Shown in pieces: positions 17,352 to 25,741 of a DNA stretch of 64,000 nt (positions are counted from its first letter, which is position 1; the number at the start of each line of letters is the position of its first letter). Both the position numbers and the translations under genes were made by a program. This DNA is from Leifsonia sp. NPDC080035 (lineage in GTDB: Bacteria > Actinomycetota > Actinomycetes > Actinomycetales > Microbacteriaceae). The notes beneath the pieces are model-generated. The model worked only from the letters and a program-made list of their open reading frames with translations, was not told where the DNA came from and searched no databases. The DNA lies in NCBI RefSeq assembly GCF_040050925.1, contig NZ_CP157390.1:868001-932000 (forward strand), in the 5' to 3' direction.

Positions 17352-18307
17352 CGGTCCGCGAACCGGTCGGTGGCCTCGATCAGCGCGTCCAGGATGCCGG
17401 GCTCGTCGTACGCGTGGCCCGCGTCCGGGATCATCCGCAGCTCGGCCTCCGGCCACGCCCGGTGCAGGTCCCACGCGGTCATCGGCGGGGTGCACGCGTC
17501 GTAGCGGCCCTGGACGATGACGCCGGGGATGTCCGCCAGCCGTCCCGCATCACGGATCAGCTGCTCCGGCTCGAACCAGCCGCCATTGACGAAGTAGTGG
17601 TTCTCGATCCGGGCGAACGCGACGGCGTACTTCTCCTCGGTGAAGGTCGCCACCACCTCCGGCCTCGGCAGCAGCGTGATCGTGGACGACTCCCAGCGCG
17701 ACCAGGCCACCGCGGCCGGTCCGTGCACGGCGGGGTCGGGGTCGGCGAGCAGTCGGCTGTACGCGCGGACGAGGTGCCCGCGCTCCTCCGCCGGCACCGG
17801 CTCGATGAAGCCCTCCCACAGGTCGGGGAACAGCGCGGCCGCACCGCCCTCGTAGAACCAGTCCAGCTCCTGCGGGCGCAGGGTGAAGATGCCGCGCAGG
17901 ATGAGCTCGGTCACCCGCTCGGGATGCGTCTCGGCGTACGCGAGGCCGAGCGCGCTCCCCCACGACCCGCCGAACACCTGCCAGCGCTCGATGCCGAGGT
18001 GCTCGCGCAGGCGCTCCATGTCCTCGACCAGGTGCCAGGTCGTGTTCACGGCGAGGTCGGCCTCCGGCTCGCTGGCGTGCGGGAGGCTGCGGCCGCACAT
18101 CCGCTGGTCGAACAGCACGATGCGGTAGCGCTCCGGGTCGAAGAGCCGGCGGTGAGAGGGGGTGGTGCCGCCGCCCGGGCCGCCGTGCAGGAACACGACC
18201 GGCTTCCCGTCCGGGTCGCCGCTCACCTCCCAGTACACCTGCTGTCCGTCGCCGACATCCAGCATCCCGCTGTCGTACGGCTCGATCTCCGGGTAGAGGC
18301 TGCGCAT
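17348..18307 (-). CDS. pip: prolyl aminopeptidase (peptidase S33)
   Basis: A protein of 319 residues, the usual length. Alpha/beta-hydrolase signatures: oxyanion 'LHGGPGGG' (about 40-47), 'DQRMCGRS' (about 70), nucleophile 'GGSWGS' (about 111-116, Ser113), catalytic Asp in 'VQGRYDACTP' (about 267) and His in 'DAGHAYDE' (about 297), plus the Pro-specific cap region. It removes N-terminal proline from peptides in the cytosol. Likely leaderless: a TAGCCT -10 element (18315-18320 read on the minus strand) ends 7 bases before the ATG. It is the first gene of a two-gene operon with the amidohydrolase. Confidence 0.95.
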   Translation of the reverse strand: MRSLYPEIEPYDSGMLDVGDGQQVYWEVSGDPDGKPVVFLHGGPGGGTTPSHRRLFDPERYRIVLFDQRMCGRSLPHASEPEADLAVNTTWHLVEDMERLREHLGIERWQVFGGSWGSALGLAYAETHPERVTELILRGIFTLRPQELDWFYEGGAAALFPDLWEGFIEPVPAEERGHLVRAYSRLLADPDPAVHGPAAVAWSRWESSTITLLPRPEVVATFTEEKYAVAFARIENHYFVNGGWFEPEQLIRDAGRLADIPGVIVQGRYDACTPPMTAWDLHRAWPEAELRMIPDAGHAYDEPGILDALIEATDRFADR

Positions 18308-18339
18308 GCTCCCGAGGCTATCGGTCGCGCCTGCGACGG

Positions 18340-19224
18340 TCAGAGAGCGGAGCCGGCGACCGAGAACGTGTCGCAGCCGGAGGCGCCCTGCTGGTAGCCG
18401 CGGGTGAACCAGCGCTGACGCTGCTCGGCCGATCCGTGCGTCCATCCCTCGGGGTCGACGCGACCGGTCGCGGCCTTCTGGATGCGGTCGTCGCCGACCG
18501 CCGCCGCGGCGCTCAGCGCGTCCTGGATCTGCGCCGGGGTGATCGGCTCGAGGAACGCGACCCCCTTCTCGTCCTTCGTCGTGGACGCCGCACCCGCCCA
18601 GCTGCCGGCGAAGCAGTCGGCCTGCAGCTCGGTGCGGACGCTGTCCGAGGCCGGCCCCGTCCCGCGGCCGGTGTGCTGGTCCATGATCCCGGAGATGTTC
18701 TGGATGTGGTGCCCCCACTCGTGCGCGACCACGTACATCTCCGCGAGCGGGCCGCCGCTCGCGCCGAACCGCGACCGCAGCTCGTCGTAGAACCCGGTGT
18801 CGACGTAGAGAGTCTCGTCCGGCGGGCAGTAGAACGGGCCGACCGCGCTCGTCGCACCGCCGCATCCGGTGTCCGTCTGGTCGGTGAACAGGATGAACCC
18901 CGGACTCGCGTACTTGCCACCGAGCCGCGGCAGCTCCTGCGCCCAGTAGATGTCGAGGGAGGCGGCTGCGCCCTGCATCCTGCAGTCGATGCTCGTGTTC
19001 GCCTCCGCGCCGGTCCCGCAGCTGACGGCCTGGTCGCCGGTGCCGATCTGCTGCGTGCCACCCGACCCGCCGCCGACCAGCCCGGACATGTCCACGCCGA
19101 GGAGCTGCGCGATGAGGAACACGGCGATGGCGCCGAGGCCGACGCCCCCGGCGGCGATCCCGGTCGTGCGCCCGCGGCGCCGGACCTTTCCTCCACTGAT
19201 GTCGGCGTTGGGGTCGAACGTCAT
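18340..19224 (-). CDS. YpfJ-type neutral zinc metallopeptidase, membrane anchored
   Basis: A protein of 294 residues. A cytoplasmic Arg-rich start (GGKVRRRGR) is followed by one membrane segment (about 22-45) and a Gly-rich spacer. The extracellular domain has the zinc motif HEWGHHIQ at about residue 169, 'TELQADCFAG' with the third ligand downstream, and the conserved end 'QRQRWFTRGYQQG'. Cysteines in the ectodomain probably pair. This is the zinc_peptidase/YpfJ family, whose substrates are poorly known. The start at ATG 19224 is supported by a TACGGT -10 element 6 bases upstream (leaderless). Divergent from mdh. Confidence 0.9.
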   Translation of the reverse strand: MTFDPNADISGGKVRRRGRTTGIAAGGVGLGAIAVFLIAQLLGVDMSGLVGGGSGGTQQIGTGDQAVSCGTGAEANTSIDCRMQGAAASLDIYWAQELPRLGGKYASPGFILFTDQTDTGCGGATSAVGPFYCPPDETLYVDTGFYDELRSRFGASGGPLAEMYVVAHEWGHHIQNISGIMDQHTGRGTGPASDSVRTELQADCFAGSWAGAASTTKDEKGVAFLEPITPAQIQDALSAAAAVGDDRIQKAATGRVDPEGWTHGSAEQRQRWFTRGYQQGASGCDTFSVAGSAL

Positions 19225-19230
19225 GCGGTC

Positions 19231-19274
19231 ACCGTACGCCGCCCTCGTCGGCGGCGGGAGCGCCGGGCTAGGCT
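19231..19274. promoter_or_regulatory. back-to-back leaderless promoters of the metallopeptidase gene and mdh
   Basis: On the minus strand TACGGT (19231-19236) precedes the metallopeptidase ATG by 6 bases; on the plus strand TAGGCT (19269-19274) precedes the mdh ATG (19282) by 7 bases. With such spacing transcription would begin at or very near the start codon. The 57-base gap leaves no room for a longer leader, and neither gene has a Shine-Dalgarno at the proper distance. Confidence 0.5.
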
Positions 19275-19281
19275 CGGGAAC

Positions 19282-20265
19282 ATGAGCACCGACCCCGTGA
19301 ACGTGACCGTCACCGGCGCAGGCGGGCAGATCGCCTACGCCCTTCTCTTCCGCATCGCGAGCGGCCAGCTGCTCGGTCCGGACGTCCCCGTGCGGCTGCG
19401 GCTGCTGGAGATCCCGGCAGGTCGGGGCGCGGCCGAGGGCACCGCGCTGGAGCTGCAGGATGCGGCGTTCCCGCTGCTCGCCTCCGTCGACGTCACGGAG
19501 GACGCGGGGGCCGCGTTCGACGGCGCCAACGTTGCGCTGCTCGTCGGCGCACGGCCGCGCGGGGCCGGCATGGAGCGCGCCGACCTGCTCGAGGCCAACG
19601 GTGCGATCTTCGGCCCGCAGGGCGCCGCGATCAATGCCGGGGCTGCGGACGACATCCGGGTGCTCGTCGTCGGCAACCCGGCCAACACGAACGCGCTCAT
19701 CGCCTCCGCGCACGCGCCGGATGTGCCCGCCTCCCGGTTCACCGCGATGACGCGACTGGACCACAACCGGGCCGTCGCGCAGCTCGCGGCGCGCCTGGGC
19801 GTGCCCGTGTCCGCGATCGACGGCGTGATCGTGTGGGGCAACCACTCGGCGAGCCAGTACCCGGACCTCAGCCACGCGACCGTGAACGGGCGCCCGGCCA
19901 CCGACCTCGTCGACGAGCGCTGGCTCGCGGACGAGTTCATCCCGCGCGTCGCCAAGCGCGGCGCCGAGATCATCGACGTGCGCGGGTCGTCGTCGGCCGC
20001 GTCAGCGGCGAGCGCCGCGATCGACCACGTCTTCGACTGGGTGAACGGGACCGGCGAGCGCTGGACATCCGCCGCGATCGTCTCCGACGGCTCCTACGGG
20101 GTGCCGGAGGGGCTGGTGTCCTCGTTCCCCGTGCGCGCGGTGGATGGGGAGTGGCACATCGTCCAGGACCTCCGCATCGACGCCTTCTCGCGCGAGCGCA
20201 TCGACGCTTCCGTCGCCGAGCTCGTCTCCGAGCGCGACGCCGTCCGCGCCCTCGGCCTCCTCTAG
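19282..20265 (+). CDS. mdh: malate dehydrogenase
   Basis: A protein of 327 residues, normal for the actinobacterial cytosolic-type MDH. NAD-binding 'VTGAGGQIAYALLFRI' (about 9-24), 'VGNPANTNA' (about 130), substrate-binding 'TRLDHNRA' (about 155-162) and catalytic His in 'WGNHSASQYPD' (about 188) are intact; catalytic Asp is in LDHNRA. It oxidises malate to oxaloacetate with NAD+ in the TCA cycle. The position usually Thr-Thr after the catalytic His reads Ala-Ser, a small variation. Followed by the perfect palindrome at 20275-20331. Confidence 0.97.
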   Translation: MSTDPVNVTVTGAGGQIAYALLFRIASGQLLGPDVPVRLRLLEIPAGRGAAEGTALELQDAAFPLLASVDVTEDAGAAFDGANVALLVGARPRGAGMERADLLEANGAIFGPQGAAINAGAADDIRVLVVGNPANTNALIASAHAPDVPASRFTAMTRLDHNRAVAQLAARLGVPVSAIDGVIVWGNHSASQYPDLSHATVNGRPATDLVDERWLADEFIPRVAKRGAEIIDVRGSSSAASAASAAIDHVFDWVNGTGERWTSAAIVSDGSYGVPEGLVSSFPVRAVDGEWHIVQDLRIDAFSRERIDASVAELVSERDAVRALGLL

Positions 20266-20274
20266 CCCGGACCT

Positions 20275-20331
20275 CGAGCACAGGGAAAAGGTCGCGATTC
20301 GGATCGAATCGCGACCTTTTCCCTGTGCTCG
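20275..20331. terminator. perfect 27-bp inverted repeat with 3-base loop (bidirectional terminator)
   Basis: Arms 20275-20301 and 20305-20331 pair without a single mismatch around the loop GAT. The outer part is CGAGCACAGGGAAAAGG. It sits between the convergent ends of mdh (20265) and the acyl-CoA oxidase gene (20341), and its AAAAGG/CCTTTT segment leaves a four-base T-run in either transcript, inside the stem. A second element with the same outer sequence is at 39522-39587. Confidence 0.75.
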
Positions 20332-20340
20332 GCGGCTGGG

Positions 20341-22431
20341 TTACTTCTTCTTCTGGGACTTCTCCTGGGCGGGGAGGGTGCCTGCGGCGCGGTGCTCGGC
20401 GAAGTAGGCGCGCGCCTCCGACTGACGCTCGGCCTCCGCACCGGACGCGATGGCCGCGCGGACGAGGTCGGGGCCGTAGCCGAAGGCGTCCACCAGGTCG
20501 ACGGCGTGCGGGCGGATGCGCGTGAGCAGCCGGTCGATGTACGCGGTCACGGCCTGCGCGCGCTGCGGCGACAGCCGCCCGTTCATCAGGTACCAGGCGA
20601 GGTGCTTCTCGATGAGGCCGAAGCCGAACAGGTCGCGCAGCCAGGTCAGCACCTGCTTGGTGCCCGCGTCCGGCGCCTTCTCGAGCGCCTCGGTGAACGC
20701 CTCCCACTGCAGCAGCTCGCCGTGCGCGCGTGCCGCCTCGATCAGCTCGTTCTGCTGCGAGTTGAACAGGTCGGCCGCCGCCTTCTTGCCGAACTTGGAT
20801 GCGGGGCGCAGCCGGCCGCCGATCTGCGAGATCATCGTCTCCACCCGGTCGGTGAGCAGCTCGCGCTGCGTCGCCGGCTCCTGCAACCAGTTGACCGCGC
20901 GGGCGGTGGAGCCGAAGTCGCGCACGGTCTGCGCGACGCTCCGGAGCCCCGTGCCGTGATACGCCTTGCCCGCCGCCTGCGTGACGACGTAGCGCGCCAG
21001 CGCGCCGGCGTCCGCCTTCGCGAACTTGCGGCTGAAGTCGGTGAGCAGGCGCTTGGCGACCAGCTGCAGCAGGACGTTGTTGTCGCCCTCGAAGGTGACC
21101 CAGATGTCGAGGTCCTGGCGCAGCGAGGTGATCCGGTTCTCCGTGAGGAAGCCGGCGCCGCCGCAGGCCTCGCGCGCCTCCTGCAGCGTGTCGAGCGCGT
21201 GCCAGGTGCTCAGCGGCTTGAGGGCCGCGGCGATGGTCTCCAGGTCCTGACGGTCGGCGTCGCTGTCCGCCGCGCCGCTGAACACGTCGTCGAACTTGTG
21301 CAGGAACACCTCGTGCGCGAAGCTCGCGGCGTACGTGGTGGCGAGCAGCGGCAGCAGGCGGCGCTGGTGGCGCTGGTAGTCGAGGATGACCTCCTCGTCG
21401 GTGTCGCTGCCCGCGATGAACTGGCGGCGCTGGTCGGCGTAGGTGAGCGCGATCTTCAGGCCGATCTTCGCGGCGATGGTCGAGGAGCCGTCGAGCGAGA
21501 CGCGGCCCTGGACGAGCGTGCCGAGCATGGTGAAGAAGCGGCGGCCGGGGCTCTGGATCGGCGAGCTGTACGTGCCGTCCTCCGCGACGTCGCCGTAGCG
21601 GTTCAGCAGGTCGGTGCGCGGGATGCGGACCCCGCTGAAGTGCAGGCGGCCGTTGTCGACGCCGTTCAGGCCGCCCTTCTGGCCGTCGTCCTCCCCGCCG
21701 ATGCCGGGCAGGAACGCGCCGTCGGCATCCCGGATCGGCACGTAGAACGCGTGGACGCCGTGGTTGACGTTCTTAGTGATGAGCTGCGCGAACACGACCG
21801 CAGCGGTGGCGTCGACGGCGGCGTTGCCCAGGTAGTCCTTCCACGCCCCGCGGAACGGGGTGTCGATGACGAACTCCCGGGTCTCGGGGTCGTACGTCGC
21901 CGTCGTCGCGATGCTGGCGACGTCGGAGCCATGCCCGGTCTCGGTCATCGCGAACGCACCCGGCACGTCCAGCGACATGATGCCCGGCAGGTACTTCTCG
22001 TGGTGCGGCTCGGTGCCGAGGTGCAGCACCGCCGCGCCGAACAGGCCCCACTGGACGCCGGACTTGATCTGCAGCGACGGGTCCGCCGCGACGAGCTCCT
22101 CGAAGGCGGCGATGTTGCCGCCGTGGTCCTCGGCTCCCCCGACCGACTTCGGGAAGGCGCGGTGCACCTGGCCGTGCTCGACCAGCAGCTTCAGCTGCTC
22201 GAACACCCGCTTCCGATGGTCCGCGACGCTCTGACCCTCGATCTTCTGCATCTCCGGCCGGGCGGCGAGCTCGCGGGAGGCCAGCCGGACCTCCGCCCAG
22301 TCGCCGAGGAGCTGGCGACCCAGCGCCTCCACGTCGACGCGCGGCGCTGCGCCGGCCGCGGGCGGGTTTCCGGTGGAGGTGGTGGTGCGGGGGGTGTTCG
22401 GGGCCGTCGTGCGCTCAGCGGTATCAACCAT
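20341..22431 (-). CDS. acyl-CoA dehydrogenase/oxidase (ACOX-like)
   Basis: A protein of 696 residues, the length of the acyl-CoA oxidase branch rather than the 380-residue dehydrogenases. The N-terminal 35 residues are disordered (T/P/A-rich). FAD-binding middle domain with 'FAMTETGHGSDVASIATTATYD' (about 155-176); C-terminal helical domains with 'EACGGAGFLTENRI' and the conserved 'WVTFEGDNNVLLQL' (about 445), whose Glu is the expected base. It begins fatty acyl-CoA beta-oxidation by alpha,beta-desaturation; whether O2 or ETF is the acceptor cannot be told. Start ATG 22431. The C-terminus is Lys-rich (QEKSQKKK). Confidence 0.9.
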   Translation of the reverse strand: MVDTAERTTAPNTPRTTTSTGNPPAAGAAPRVDVEALGRQLLGDWAEVRLASRELAARPEMQKIEGQSVADHRKRVFEQLKLLVEHGQVHRAFPKSVGGAEDHGGNIAAFEELVAADPSLQIKSGVQWGLFGAAVLHLGTEPHHEKYLPGIMSLDVPGAFAMTETGHGSDVASIATTATYDPETREFVIDTPFRGAWKDYLGNAAVDATAAVVFAQLITKNVNHGVHAFYVPIRDADGAFLPGIGGEDDGQKGGLNGVDNGRLHFSGVRIPRTDLLNRYGDVAEDGTYSSPIQSPGRRFFTMLGTLVQGRVSLDGSSTIAAKIGLKIALTYADQRRQFIAGSDTDEEVILDYQRHQRRLLPLLATTYAASFAHEVFLHKFDDVFSGAADSDADRQDLETIAAALKPLSTWHALDTLQEAREACGGAGFLTENRITSLRQDLDIWVTFEGDNNVLLQLVAKRLLTDFSRKFAKADAGALARYVVTQAAGKAYHGTGLRSVAQTVRDFGSTARAVNWLQEPATQRELLTDRVETMISQIGGRLRPASKFGKKAAADLFNSQQNELIEAARAHGELLQWEAFTEALEKAPDAGTKQVLTWLRDLFGFGLIEKHLAWYLMNGRLSPQRAQAVTAYIDRLLTRIRPHAVDLVDAFGYGPDLVRAAIASGAEAERQSEARAYFAEHRAAGTLPAQEKSQKKK

Positions 22432-22601
22432 GAGTTCCTCTTCGATGTCGGGGTCACCGCCACGCTACGACCGACTCCCGCGGAGCGGAAACCGTCGGTG
22501 CGGCGGCTACAAAACGCCACGCCACGTGCCCGAGCCCGTTTGTGGGAAGCTCCAAATCGGGCCCCCTCGGATCGGCGGGTACCGACAACGGGCGGGGACG
22601 A

Positions 22602-23207
22602 TCAGGCGTCGAGGAGCAGGGAGCGCACCGTCTCGCGCAGCGCGGTCAGCTCCGCCGGCACGTCCACGGCCCGCGCGAATCGCACCAGGGCGCGCACGGC
22701 GGGACCCGAATCGGTCGCCTCGCCCGCGAGCAGGTGATCGAGAAGGTCGCGGGAGGGCAGCTCCCGGACGATCCCGGACTCATCGGCGCCCCACTCCGGT
22801 GCGCCCGCCCTGCGGCAGTCGCCGGCGATCACCACGTGCTTGCGGCGGGTGGACGACGCCCCCGTCCACTCCGAGCCGCCGTACCAGTGCGCACCGGCGA
22901 CGAAGCCGGTCTCCTCCCGCAGCTCCCGGAGGGCCGCCGCCACCGGTTCCTCGCCGGGGTCGACGATGCCGCCGGGGATCTCGGCGATCCAGCGCTCGGG
23001 GCCCACGCGGAACTGCTCGAACACGAGCGCCGTGCCGTGCGCCGTGAAGGCGACGACGCAGACGCAGTCGGGCTGTACAAGGACGTCCCACTCCGAGACG
23101 CTGCCGGAGCCCGTCCGATAGGTGTCGACGCGCACCCGGATGAAGTGCGCGTACGCCTCGCGCTCGGACAGGCGGGTCCATGCGCCGGGGTCAACGGAGT
23201 CGTCCAC
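22602..23207 (-). CDS. NUDIX hydrolase
   Basis: A protein of 201 residues with an intact NUDIX box Gx5Ex7REUxEExGU at about 77-99 ('GGIVDPGEE' to 'RELREETGF'). The domain around it resembles ADP-ribose pyrophosphatases (preceding 'EQFRVGPERWIAEIPGG'), so a nucleoside diphosphate-X substrate is likely. Cytosolic. The start is GTG 23207 with a CAGGAT -10-like hexamer 6 bases upstream and no Shine-Dalgarno. The gap to the acyl-CoA oxidase gene (22432-22601) holds no gene and only a weak gapped 7-bp repeat. Confidence 0.92.
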   Translation of the reverse strand: MDDSVDPGAWTRLSEREAYAHFIRVRVDTYRTGSGSVSEWDVLVQPDCVCVVAFTAHGTALVFEQFRVGPERWIAEIPGGIVDPGEEPVAAALRELREETGFVAGAHWYGGSEWTGASSTRRKHVVIAGDCRRAGAPEWGADESGIVRELPSRDLLDHLLAGEATDSGPAVRALVRFARAVDVPAELTALRETVRSLLLDA

Positions 23208-23226
23208 CCGGTCATCCTGACACGCA

Positions 23227-23262
23227 GAACCGCCGGGCTCCCGATGGGGCGCCCGGCGGTTC
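23227..23262. terminator. perfect 12-bp stem terminator after the hexapeptide-repeat gene
   Basis: Arms 23227-23238 (GAACCGCCGGGC) and 23251-23262 pair perfectly around a 12-base loop. It starts 15 bases beyond the minus-strand stop of the gene at 23277-23726 and just before the NUDIX gene start, so it separates the two same-strand genes. Confidence 0.65.
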
Positions 23263-23276
23263 CGGTGACGGCGTGC

Positions 23277-23726
23277 CTACGCGGCGCGGCGGTTCGCCGG
23301 TCCGCGCAGCGGCGCGGCGAGCGCGGCCCGGGCGGCGGCGGAGCCCTTCAGCTCCACGACGGCGCCCTCCTGGACCTGCTCGTCCCTGCCGATGCGTGCG
23401 CCGTTGCCGATCATGGCGTTGGCGCCCAGCTTGGCGTTGCTGCCGATCTTGGCGCCGCTGCCGACGACGCATCCCGCGCCGATGTGGACGTTCGCGCCGA
23501 CGAACGTGCGGTCGCCGATCGTCGCCCCCTTGTCGATCCAGCTGCCGGCGCCGATGTACGCCTCGAGGCCGACGCGGGCGTCCGCCTCCACGTATGCGGT
23601 CGGCTCGATGTATGCCGACTCGGCGACGCGCGCGGTCGGGGAGACGAGGCCCCTGCCGTTCGCGTGCCGCCTGTACTTGATGACTGCGCCGGTCTCGTCC
23701 TCGAGCTCTTCGATCATTCTCGCCAT
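23277..23726 (-). CDS. small left-handed beta-helix (hexapeptide repeat) protein
   Basis: A protein of 149 residues. The start is ATG 23726, with GGAGG 8 bases upstream, reading MARMIEELEDETG. Residues about 30-125 are continuous hexapeptide coils ('AYIGAGSWIDKGATIGDRTFVGANVHIGAGCVVGSGAKIG...'). There is no inserted loop or obvious catalytic His-Asp pair of acetyltransferases, so it may be a non-catalytic trimeric scaffold or a UDP-acyltransferase-like relic. The tail is Ala/Arg-rich. It shares its reading frame with the first part of the frameshifted GH3 gene upstream, which makes the two look like one long open frame, but the good ribosome site and domain boundary argue for a separate gene. 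Confidence 0.75.
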   Translation of the reverse strand: MARMIEELEDETGAVIKYRRHANGRGLVSPTARVAESAYIEPTAYVEADARVGLEAYIGAGSWIDKGATIGDRTFVGANVHIGAGCVVGSGAKIGSNAKLGANAMIGNGARIGRDEQVQEGAVVELKGSAAARAALAAPLRGPANRRAA

Positions 23727-23865
23727 CTCATCCCTCCTTCGAGATCGTCGCGTTTCTTCCCAGCTGACATAACGCGAAGCGACCCGGAAGAATTCCTGAT
23801 CGCCCCACGGAAAGGGCACTGTACGCGCCGACTCCGGGGGCGACCAGGGGGTATTCGGCGAGTTC

Positions 23866-25637
23866 TCAGTAGGACAGGCCGTGACCGAACCGGTAGAGCG
23901 GGTCCGCGGTGTCGAACGGCACGTCGGGGCGACCGGCCCTGACCGCATCCATCGACGACGGCAGGTCCATGGGCAGCCGGCCCTGCGGGGCCGCCGCGCC
24001 GAACAGCACGTCGAGCAGCGCGCGCTGGTTCGCGCCGAAGTCGCCGGCGATCGCGGCGGCGTCCTCCGCGAACGGGGTGAGGATGGCCGGGCGGTCCAGA
24101 AGCACCTGCAGCACCGTCGGGACGGCGCGGGCGACGGCGAGGACCTCCTCCACGGTGTCGGCCGGGAAGTCGAGCGAGCCCGCGTGGAAGAAGTTCTCGA
24201 ACACGGTCGCCCGCTGCTCGTACGGCGCGTGCAGCCGCAGCAGGGCGACGTCCGCCTCCTCCGGCCGGTCGACCACGGTCGCGTACTCGCCGGCGATCGC
24301 CTCGTCGAAGCCCTGCACGAAGACCTTCGCGCCACGGGCCACGGGGAGCACGCCGTCGTTCTTGAGCAGCGTGACGGAGGCGCGCTGCGCGTCCTCCCCC
24401 GCCGCGACGAACTCGGGGCTGCCGACGATCGCGCCGGCACGGGCAGGATCAACGGTCGGTGTGTGTCGAAGAGCCCGAGCCGGAACTTCTCACGCAGCAG
24501 CCGTCGCGCCGAGACGTCGATCCGCTCCTCGGAGATCTCGCCGTCGCGCACCAGCTCGACCAGCAGGCCGGGGATCGACTCGCCGCCGAACTGGTCGGCG
24601 CCCGCCTCGATGACCTTCCGCATCCGCTCGCGGGGGCTCAGGTGCTCGACGCCCCAGGCGCGCGCGGGGAACGGCTGACCGGCGATGTCCACGTCGCTGA
24701 TCAGGCCCCAGTCGGTGCAGACGATCCCCTCGAACCCGAACCGCTCGCGGAGCAGGCCGGTGATCACGGACCTGTTGAACCCGAAGCCGACCTCCTCGTA
24801 CTCGGTGCCGACGGGCATCCCGTAGTAGGGCATGATCTGGCTGGTCCCGGCCTCGAACGCGGCCTCGAACGGCTTCAGGTGCGCCTCGAACGCGCCGCCG
24901 GGATAGACCTGCTCGCGCCCGTACGGGAAGTGCGGGTCCTCGCCGTCCTTCTGCGGGCCGCCGCCGGGGAAGTGCTTGGTCATCGTCGCGACCGAGTCCG
25001 GCCCGAGCTCGGCGCCCTGGAATCCGCGGATGTAGGCGGCGCCGAGCCGGGAGGTGAGGTCGGGATCCTCGCCGAAGGTGGCGACCTGCCGCGCCCAGCG
25101 CGCCTCCGTCGCCAGGTCGATCTGCGGGTGCAGAGCGACGCGGATGCCGACCGCGGTGTACTCCTGGCGCGCGATGTCGGCGAACCGCTCGACGAGGGCC
25201 TCGTCGCCGATCGCGGCGAGGCCCAGCGCCTCCGGCCACTGCGAGAACGGGCCCGCCATGATCGCGGCGCCGGGGTTGTCACTGAACGAGTGCCGGGGGT
25301 CGGTGGAGAGCGTCACGGGGATGCCGAGGCGGGTGTCCGCCGCGAGCTCCTGCAGGCGGTTGTGCCACCGCGCCATCTGCTCGGCGGTGCTCGCCGCCCC
25401 GAAGACGTTGAAGTGCGTCATGTGGCGGCCGCGCACCATCTCGTCGGTGTCGAGGATGCCGAACGACGGGTCGGCCCCGGCGAGCTCGCCGTCCTTCCCG
25501 ATCATGATCATCGTCTGGAAGAACAGGCCCGCCTTCTCCTCCAGCGTCATCTGCCGCAGCAGGTTCTCGACGCGCTCGTCGATGGGGAGGCCGGGGTCGC
25601 GGTAGCGGGTGTCCACGGTCTGGTCGGTGTCGGTCAT
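23866..25637 (-). pseudogene. GH3 family glycoside hydrolase, frameshifted
   Basis: From ATG 25637 (AAGGAG 5 bases upstream) the GH3 N-domain reads normally ('VENLLRQMTLEEKAGLFFQ', 'TMTKHFPGGGPQKDGEDPH', nucleophile Asp in 'GIVCTDWGLISD' at about 310) to 'EKFRLGLFDT' at about residue 390. There the frame is lost at a (GT)4 tract, 24459-24466. Removing two bases restores a C-domain ending 'DPLYRFGHGLSY' at 23866: 1772 bases minus 2 gives exactly 590 codons, so the intact product would have 589 residues. No signal peptide: a cytosolic beta-glucosidase/xylosidase-type enzyme. It may be a true pseudogene, a phase-variable tract or a sequencing error. A separate ribosome-bound restart within the C-domain is not obvious. 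Confidence 0.85.
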
Positions 25638-25652
25638 TCGCACTCCTTCGGG

Positions 25653-25679
25653 CGTCACGTGACGGTCGTCACGATCATA
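25653..25679. promoter_or_regulatory. perfect palindrome CGTCACGTGACG beside a TATGAT -10 of the GH3 gene
   Basis: The 12-bp palindrome lies at 25653-25664, with an extra half site CGTCACG at 25667-25673. Reading the minus strand, TATGAT (25674-25679) is a near-ideal -10 for the GH3 gene, so the palindrome would fall just after the transcription start and before the Shine-Dalgarno, the usual place of a repressor operator. It also lies in the divergent region of the MFS gene at 25742. Confidence 0.5.
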
Positions 25680-25741
25680 AACCGAACAGTGCTAGGTTTT
25701 TGCCGCGAGAAGAAGGCCCCAGCGGAGGGCACAATCGGAGC

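Noticed and set aside
22534..22593. Gapped repeat GCCCGTT ... AACGGGC behind the NUDIX gene as a terminator
   Set aside because: Only seven pairs across a loop of 46 bases; too weak to list as a feature.
23277..25637. GH3 enzyme fused to the hexapeptide-repeat protein as one 780-residue polypeptide
   Set aside because: The frame between 23866 and 24459 is nonsense Ser/Arg sequence while the GH3 C-domain is intact in another frame, and the hexapeptide gene has its own GGAGG and ATG.
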